Below the pieces are notes generated by a model. That model saw only the letters and a program-made list of their open reading frames with translations. It was not told the origin of the DNA and searched no databases. Shown here one piece after another: positions 59,294 to 64,000 of a DNA stretch of 64,000 nt (position 1 is its first letter; every line of letters starts with the position of its first letter). A program made the position numbers and the translations under genes. The DNA is from Verrucomicrobiota bacterium (GTDB taxonomy: Bacteria > Verrucomicrobiota > Verrucomicrobiia > JABWAM01), in the NCBI GenBank assembly GCA_023269615.1, contig JAHFSY010000005.1:62001-126000 (forward strand). The letters run 5' to 3'.

Positions 59294-60229
59294 TCAGGGG
59301 ATGAACGTTCTGCAAAACTCAATGAAACGATCGGTTTTTCTCGAGTAGGCCTCGCTCAGGTTGTCGGATTCGGTTCCAACAACCAGCCGGCCATCCGGGA
59401 AATAGAGATTATTGATGAGCAAAAACGCGCGCTGCTTGGAGGTGCCGTTGCGCTCATTGGCCAGTTCCTTCCACGCCTCGCCTCGCAGCACATATTTGAT
59501 GGTGGAACCCTTCTGCAGCTTGACGACAAAATAGGTCATCCCGGTGATCGGCTGTTCCTGCGTCCGGACGGCGAGCGCGGTGAGCATGTCCACAAATTTC
59601 TCGTTGTTCATGCCCGCCGGCACCTCGTTGAGTTGCAGCATCAACGCGCGCGGCTGGACAAAATATGCGTAATGAGCGCCCACCTTCACCACGCCCTGGA
59701 ACTCCGTCCCGACGAGCGCCGACTTCATTCGAAGATGCTCGACCAGGTTTACGAGCGCGATCACCCCGATGATGAGAAGCGTGATCACGCCATAGATGAT
59801 CTGCCTGCGGCGGTGGTTGCCGTAAAGCGCGGCGACCATCTTGTCACCGCTCGCTTCCGCCAGCTGCGTCTTGCGGGCCTTGTCCGAGGCGAGCGAGACG
59901 GTGGTGACGGGCTTCGGGGCGGCGACCGCCTGGGTCTGTGACGGCTTGCCGGCGGTCGCGGCGACGACCACGGACTTTGGCCTGGGGACGGCGACGACCC
60001 TGGGTGTTGGCTGGGGGGAAGGATCGGGCGCGGCGATTGGACCGGTGGGGCGGATGAGCTCCGTGAAATCACGAGCCTGTCTCCATGACTGGTCGGAAGG
60101 ATGCCAGATATACTGGGACTGGCGCATGATGCCGCTGCGCAGTCGCCGTTTCACTTCACTCTTGGGCAACGTTTCATATTCGCCTCCTTCGAGGCGTGCC
60201 ACGCAGAGAGTGGTTTCAGACTTGCTCAT
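59294..60229 (-). CDS. Membrane protein with GYF_2-like N-terminal domain
   Basis: The 311-residue protein from the ATG at 60229 starts with GGEYETLPKSEVKRRLRSG and YIWHPSDQSWRQA, which looks like a GYF_2 domain as in the rhomboid protein at 843. A Pro/Ala-rich linker follows (about 75-125), then one membrane helix (RQIIYGVITLLIIGVIALVN, about 165-185), and an extracytoplasmic domain that I do not recognise. GYF_2 domains bind short peptides, so it may gather partners at the membrane. It is convergent with serA and divergent from the next rightward gene. Confidence 0.72.
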   Translation of the reverse strand: MSKSETTLCVARLEGGEYETLPKSEVKRRLRSGIMRQSQYIWHPSDQSWRQARDFTELIRPTGPIAAPDPSPQPTPRVVAVPRPKSVVVAATAGKPSQTQAVAAPKPVTTVSLASDKARKTQLAEASGDKMVAALYGNHRRRQIIYGVITLLIIGVIALVNLVEHLRMKSALVGTEFQGVVKVGAHYAYFVQPRALMLQLNEVPAGMNNEKFVDMLTALAVRTQEQPITGMTYFVVKLQKGSTIKYVLRGEAWKELANERNGTSKQRAFLLINNLYFPDGRLVVGTESDNLSEAYSRKTDRFIEFCRTFIP

Positions 60230-60542
60230 AAAGATCGCTGCTGAAACATCACCCATCACGCCATCCGGGGCAAGAGTCAAATGCGCCCACCCATTTGGAT
60301 GTCAACCTGTTGTTGTTCAGGAAATGTATTTTGATTTCGGTGTCAGGCCTTGGAGCACGGGGATGATCTGGCTGGTGTCGTTTCGGTGTCGGGCCACTTC
60401 TTGTTGCTTTTGTTGAAAATCTCTCGTGTATTTCGCAGACAACTGCCCGCCCAAGATGAAATCAACAAGAAGTTGCCTGACACGTTTCTAACTTTCACAT
60501 TTTTTGGCCGGGAAACGGGGGCCACCTATCCGATAGGAAAAC
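60230..60542. other. Divergent gap with imperfect inverted repeat
   Basis: About 25-base imperfect arms beginning GTGTCGGGCCACTTCTTGTT (60384-60411) and its inverse near 60458-60483 could form a hairpin. A related GTGTCAGGCC occurs at about 60340. Promoters for both flanking genes should lie here; none is clear. Confidence 0.5.
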
Positions 60543-60995
60543 ATGCGTCAACCATTCAAAGCCATGTCCGAGGTCCTTGACACCAGGCGATTCTTCAAGG
60601 TTCTGGGATTCCTCTGCCTGATGAGTCTGGCATTTGGTTTACTGTGCCGGGATTCGGCTCTCGATCCAGATGAGAGTTGGATTCGTTACGTCATTGGCCC
60701 ATGCATTTCCATTTTTTGGATATTGGAAGGATATCATTTCTTGAAACGGGAACCGGGTGTCTCATTCTGGTCCCATCGCAGATTCATGTCTGGATTCGTG
60801 TTGGTTCTCTATTTGAGTTCATTCACTGTTGGGTATAATTTTAACCTGATTCAGGATCGGTTGAAACCGAAACCGGCGCCAAAAAAGGCGGGAGTGATTT
60901 TGAAACCCGCAACTCCCGTGGCGCCAGCGACAACCCCATCGCCCGAACCTGCCTCGGCACCAGTGCCATCTCCGACAGAGCAATCCAATGATTGA
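60543..60995 (+). CDS. Small membrane protein of unknown function
   Basis: The 150-residue product has three hydrophobic helices (about 18-36, 47-63 and 81-98), then an Ala/Pro-rich tail (PAPKKAGVILKPATPVAPAT). No family is recognised. The end of the gene overlaps a diverged copy of the RAYT leader repeat (60981-61018). The ATG at 60543 is the only good start; the ATG at 60564 is also possible. Confidence 0.6.
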   Translation: MRQPFKAMSEVLDTRRFFKVLGFLCLMSLAFGLLCRDSALDPDESWIRYVIGPCISIFWILEGYHFLKREPGVSFWSHRRFMSGFVLVLYLSSFTVGYNFNLIQDRLKPKPAPKKAGVILKPATPVAPATTPSPEPASAPVPSPTEQSND

Positions 60996-61131
60996 CACAT
61001 TGCGAGGGTGGATGGAGGACGCGGGGTTCTCTTGAAATGCGTTGGCCTTGCTTTTTTGATTCACACCCGGGCTGCCTGTCTGGAAAGATTTTTTTCTGAC
61101 AATCGGTCGTCAATGTGGTATAGGTTTCCCT

Positions 61132-61773
61132 ATGAAACATGCGCTCAAGACGGATGAGCGGCTGCGTCTTTTGCTGGACGGGAACCTTACGCCCGGGCAG
61201 CTCGAGGAGCTTGAAACATGGATGACCGAGACCAGCGGAAAGGGGAACATGTCCATGAACCGCATCCAGGCCATCCAGAAACTTCTTTATGAGCTGGCGG
61301 ACGATCCTTCCACGTCCTCACAGCCGGGCCTGGTCTGGCGACGGGTGAAAACCATCATGGATCGCGAGGAGTTGACCATCCATCCCTCGGACACAATGAA
61401 AAACTCGGCACTCGTGCCGATCATCGCCGGCCTCGTGTGCTGCTGCGTGGCCCTGGGCATCGGGATTTACTGGTGGAACCAGGCCCATCCGCCGGCTCCC
61501 GCGTCGGACGGCTATGGAAAAATCCTGTCGCTTTACAGCTTCAAGCCGGACGTGGCGGCAACCACCTACGAATCCAAGTCAGGCGGGGCCACGATCATCT
61601 GGCTCTCGGGCGCGGATGAGTATCCCAGCCAGTTCGGGGAAATCTGGAAGGTTTACAGCTTCAAGCCCGAGGTCACCGCCACCGCCTACGATTCGGAAAA
61701 GGCGGGCGCCACCATCATCTGGGTTTCGGGAATGGATGATGTGCCGAAGCCGCATCGCAAGAACTCCTTCTGA
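61132..61773 (+). CDS. Membrane protein with anti-sigma-like N-terminus and two C-terminal repeats
   Basis: The 213-residue protein starts with a helical part (DERLRLLLDGNLTPGQLEELETWM) resembling the start of anti-sigma factors. A membrane helix follows at about 90-112 (LVPIIAGLVCCCVALGIGIYWW). The C-terminal part has two repeats beginning LYSFKPDVAATTYESKSGG and VYSFKPEVTATAYDSEKAG, each ending ATIIWLSG/VSG. The layout suggests a membrane sensor or anti-sigma protein, but no sigma factor gene is adjacent, so this is a weak inference. Confidence 0.65.
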   Translation: MKHALKTDERLRLLLDGNLTPGQLEELETWMTETSGKGNMSMNRIQAIQKLLYELADDPSTSSQPGLVWRRVKTIMDREELTIHPSDTMKNSALVPIIAGLVCCCVALGIGIYWWNQAHPPAPASDGYGKILSLYSFKPDVAATTYESKSGGATIIWLSGADEYPSQFGEIWKVYSFKPEVTATAYDSEKAGATIIWVSGMDDVPKPHRKNSF

Positions 61774-61788
61774 CGGATTCGGATTCCC

Positions 61789-62235
61789 ATGACGAAACAC
61801 CTCCGGGTCCTCGGACTCCTTCTTTTCAGCATGTGGGCCGTCGAATGCCGCGCGGCGGACACGGTCCCGAAGCTGCAACTCCGCCTCATCCGCGCCTCAA
61901 ACGAGGCGGCCGAGAAGTCCGACCCGAAGGTCAAGTCGCTCAACGCGCAACTCCGCGCCGACTTCGGCTTCAACCATTACGACCAGATCTTCTTCGCCGA
62001 AACGCAGTTCATCCGTGATGGCAAGGCGATCTTCGAGCTGCCCGACGAATTCGGGATCACCATCACCTACGAGGGACGCAAGCATGGCAACCGGGAATTT
62101 CTCGTGGAAACCGAATATCGCGGAAAAAAATTTGTCGGCTTCTACGCCTCGTTTCCAGAAAATGCAAAGCCGGTCCTGATCCGTGGCCCCGGCACCCATG
62201 AATACCGCTACATCATCACGCTCTCACCTGGTTGA
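61789..62235 (+). CDS. Secreted protein of unknown function
   Basis: The 148-residue product starts MTKHLRVLGLLLFSMWAVECRAAD, a signal peptide. The mature part has LRADFGFNHYDQIFFAETQFI and EFLVETEYRGKKFVGFY. It is likely a small beta-sheet domain. It begins 15 bases after the preceding gene and ends three bases before the phosphohexomutase gene, so the three are probably transcribed together. No family recognised. Confidence 0.65.
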   Translation: MTKHLRVLGLLLFSMWAVECRAADTVPKLQLRLIRASNEAAEKSDPKVKSLNAQLRADFGFNHYDQIFFAETQFIRDGKAIFELPDEFGITITYEGRKHGNREFLVETEYRGKKFVGFYASFPENAKPVLIRGPGTHEYRYIITLSPG

Positions 62236-62238
62236 TTC

Positions 62239-64000
62239 ATGAACACCGACACCATCCGCCGCCAGCTCGCGGAGGCGCGCGACGGCAGACAGATCCTCAA
62301 ATCGTCGCATGATCACTGTGTCGCATGGCTCGATTCCCGTCTCTTTGAACCATGGGTGATCGAAAGCATTGGCGAGCTGATTGGGGGCGCGCACTGGGCC
62401 GAGATCAACGACCGCTTCTACAAGCCCATCACCTTCGGCACGGGTGGAATGCGTGGCAGGACCATCGGCCGCGTGGTGACGAAGGCCGAGCAGGGGTCGA
62501 GCCCGTCGGGTGGATGTCCCGAGCATCCCGCCGTCGGTTCCAATTGCATGAACGATTTCAACGTGCGCCGTTCCACCATGGGGCTTGTGGCCTATATAGA
62601 GGAGGCGGGACCTCTCGGTCCCAAACCCCATGTCGTTTTCGCGCATGACACGCGTCATTTCTCGCGTCACTTCGCCGAGCTGGCCGCCTGCACCGTGATC
62701 GAATGCGGCGGGCGCGCCAGCCTCTTTGAATCGGAACGATCCACCCCCGAGCTCAGCTTTGCCGTGCGCCACCTTCACGCCGACGCCGGTGTCGTGCTCA
62801 CCGCCAGCCACAACCCGCCGCACGACAACGGATTCAAAGCCTATTTCAACGACGGCGCCCAGGTTGTCGAGCCCCACGCGGGCGGCATCATTCGCAAAGT
62901 CAACGAAGTCACCCTCGAGGCCATCGCGAAGGCATTCTCTCACGGTCGTACATTTGACACCATCGGCGCCGACGTGGATGCCGCATACCTCGTGCGCTTG
63001 CGCGAACTGGTGCTGGAACCGGAACTTGTCCGACTCGAGGGAGCAAATTTAAAAGTCATCTACACGCCGCTTCACGGCACGGGTGCAAAAATAGCCCCGG
63101 TGATTCTCCGCGAAATGGGCTGCCAGCTTTTTACCGTGGCGGAACAGATGAAACCCGATGGGCGTTTTCCCACCGTGAAATCGCCCAACCCGGAAAACGC
63201 AGAGGCCCTGGCGATGAGCGTCCAGCTGGCATCGCAAGAAAAGGCAGACCTGGTTCTCGCCACCGATCCCGACGCCGACCGCATGGGTGTCGCGGTCCGC
63301 AATCGTGAGGGAAAAATGGAACTCCTCACCGGCAACCAGATCGGCTCGATCCTGGCGCATTACCGCCTGGATCGTCTCTTTGCGCAGGGAGTTCTTCATC
63401 AAGACAATCGCGACAAGGCCTGCCTGATCAAGACCGTGGTGACCACCGACTTGCAGGGGGCGATAGCCAAAAAATTCAACGTGACGCTTCCGGAAACGCT
63501 GACCGGCTTCAAATACATCGGGGAAAAATTGCGCAAGTACGAGGAGCGCGTGCTGTGTGCGGTGAAGATGGACTCCTTCACCTACCGGGACCTTCCCGAA
63601 CTGGAAAAGCGCGATCTCCTCCTGAAGCATTCGCGGTATTATGTTTTTGGCGGCGAGGAGAGTTATGGTTATTCGGCCAGCGATTATGCGCGCGACAAGG
63701 ACGCGAATGCGGCGTGCGTGATGTTCACCGAGGTTGCCGCATTCGCGAAATCGAAGGGGTTGACCATCCTCGATTATCTGAATTCCATCTACGCGGAACT
63801 CGGCTATTTCGAGGAGAAGCTCGGGCAGCTCGTCTACGAGGGGGCCGATGGCGCGGCAAAGATCAAGGCCATCCTCCAGTCGTATGAGTCCAATCCACCG
63901 GGGGAAATGGCGGGCTTTCCCGTGCGGCGAATCCTCAACCACGCAAGGGAGGAAATCCGTGATTGCGAGGGAGATGTTCTCCCGAAGGAACTGCTCATTT
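62239..64000 (+). CDS. Phosphoglucomutase/phosphomannomutase-family enzyme, 3' end missing
   Basis: The gene runs off the right edge after 587 codons. The alpha-D-phosphohexomutase fold is clear: FGTGGMRGRTIG, the phosphoserine loop TASHNPPHDNGFKAY (catalytic Ser190), the metal loop DPDADRMG and the sugar-binding GGEESYGYS. The insertions and length fit the large bacterial phosphoglucomutase type that interconverts glucose-1- and glucose-6-phosphate; mannose or glucosamine forms cannot be excluded. The ATG at 62239 lies three bases after the preceding stop. Confidence 0.92.
   Translation, partial: MNTDTIRRQLAEARDGRQILKSSHDHCVAWLDSRLFEPWVIESIGELIGGAHWAEINDRFYKPITFGTGGMRGRTIGRVVTKAEQGSSPSGGCPEHPAVGSNCMNDFNVRRSTMGLVAYIEEAGPLGPKPHVVFAHDTRHFSRHFAELAACTVIECGGRASLFESERSTPELSFAVRHLHADAGVVLTASHNPPHDNGFKAYFNDGAQVVEPHAGGIIRKVNEVTLEAIAKAFSHGRTFDTIGADVDAAYLVRLRELVLEPELVRLEGANLKVIYTPLHGTGAKIAPVILREMGCQLFTVAEQMKPDGRFPTVKSPNPENAEALAMSVQLASQEKADLVLATDPDADRMGVAVRNREGKMELLTGNQIGSILAHYRLDRLFAQGVLHQDNRDKACLIKTVVTTDLQGAIAKKFNVTLPETLTGFKYIGEKLRKYEERVLCAVKMDSFTYRDLPELEKRDLLLKHSRYYVFGGEESYGYSASDYARDKDANAACVMFTEVAAFAKSKGLTILDYLNSIYAELGYFEEKLGQLVYEGADGAAKIKAILQSYESNPPGEMAGFPVRRILNHAREEIRDCEGDVLPKELLI

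Noticed and set aside
1-64000. tRNA, rRNA and CRISPR features
   Set aside because: I found no cloverleaf-like GGTTCGAATCC ends, no rRNA stretches and no regularly spaced repeats of 25-40 bases.

Overview
The window reads as bacterial chromosome from the PVC group, most likely a Verrucomicrobiota-type organism. This is an inference from the gene mix: SUMF1-like secreted proteins, membrane Ser/Thr kinases, GYF_2 domains, DUF1573, an HpnK-like deacetylase, carotenoid and polyprenyl enzymes, and intergenic space full of short repeats. The base composition is GC-rich. I saw no rRNA, tRNA, CRISPR array, prophage or replication origin.

Layout. 1-7.5 kb: the 5' part of a CrtI-type desaturase, a rhomboid/GYF_2 membrane protein, a Ser/Thr kinase with PEGA domains, a DUF1016 nuclease plus a decayed second copy, and a polyprenyl synthase. 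7.7-15 kb: pnp-rpsO, a sugar-phosphate nucleotidyltransferase, a toxin-antitoxin pair, mnmE and cysS. 15-24.4 kb: an island of large secreted proteins with internal duplications, a truncated paralogue and a RAYT transposase whose 5' end is tandemly duplicated. 24.6-37.3 kb: a B12-binding radical SAM enzyme, a second toxin-antitoxin pair, mnmG carrying an unusual insertion with a perfect parS-like palindrome, an export-like protein, a ferredoxin, SixA, HpnK and a second membrane kinase. 37.3-53.5 kb: an amidotransferase subunit; a leftward sugar operon (ROK regulator, deacetylase, aminotransferase, oxidoreductase, unknown); a rightward mscS-btuF-btuDC group; aroA-tyrA; a second polyprenyl synthase; lysC; and moeB. 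54.1-56.2 kb: five small leftward genes separated by attC-like hairpins. 56.5-64 kb: a second SUMF1-like protein, a thioredoxin-like protein, serA, small membrane or secreted proteins and a phosphohexomutase cut by the right edge.

The most notable discovery is the 54.1-56.2 kb array. The 7-base box at the start of each of three consecutive cassettes is exactly complementary to the box in that cassette's own downstream hairpin. That is the defining layout of integron gene cassettes. No integrase is visible, so it looks like a CALIN, an attC cluster without an integrase.

A second theme is repeats that change genes. Palindromic REP/REPIN-like elements (GTAG or GGAG followed by a hairpin) occur across the window together with a RAYT transposase. 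One REPIN lies in frame between a BtuD-type ATPase and a BtuC-type permease and leaves a single open frame. Another REP supplies the mnmG stop codon. Other repeats encode part of mnmG and the N-termini of two more genes.
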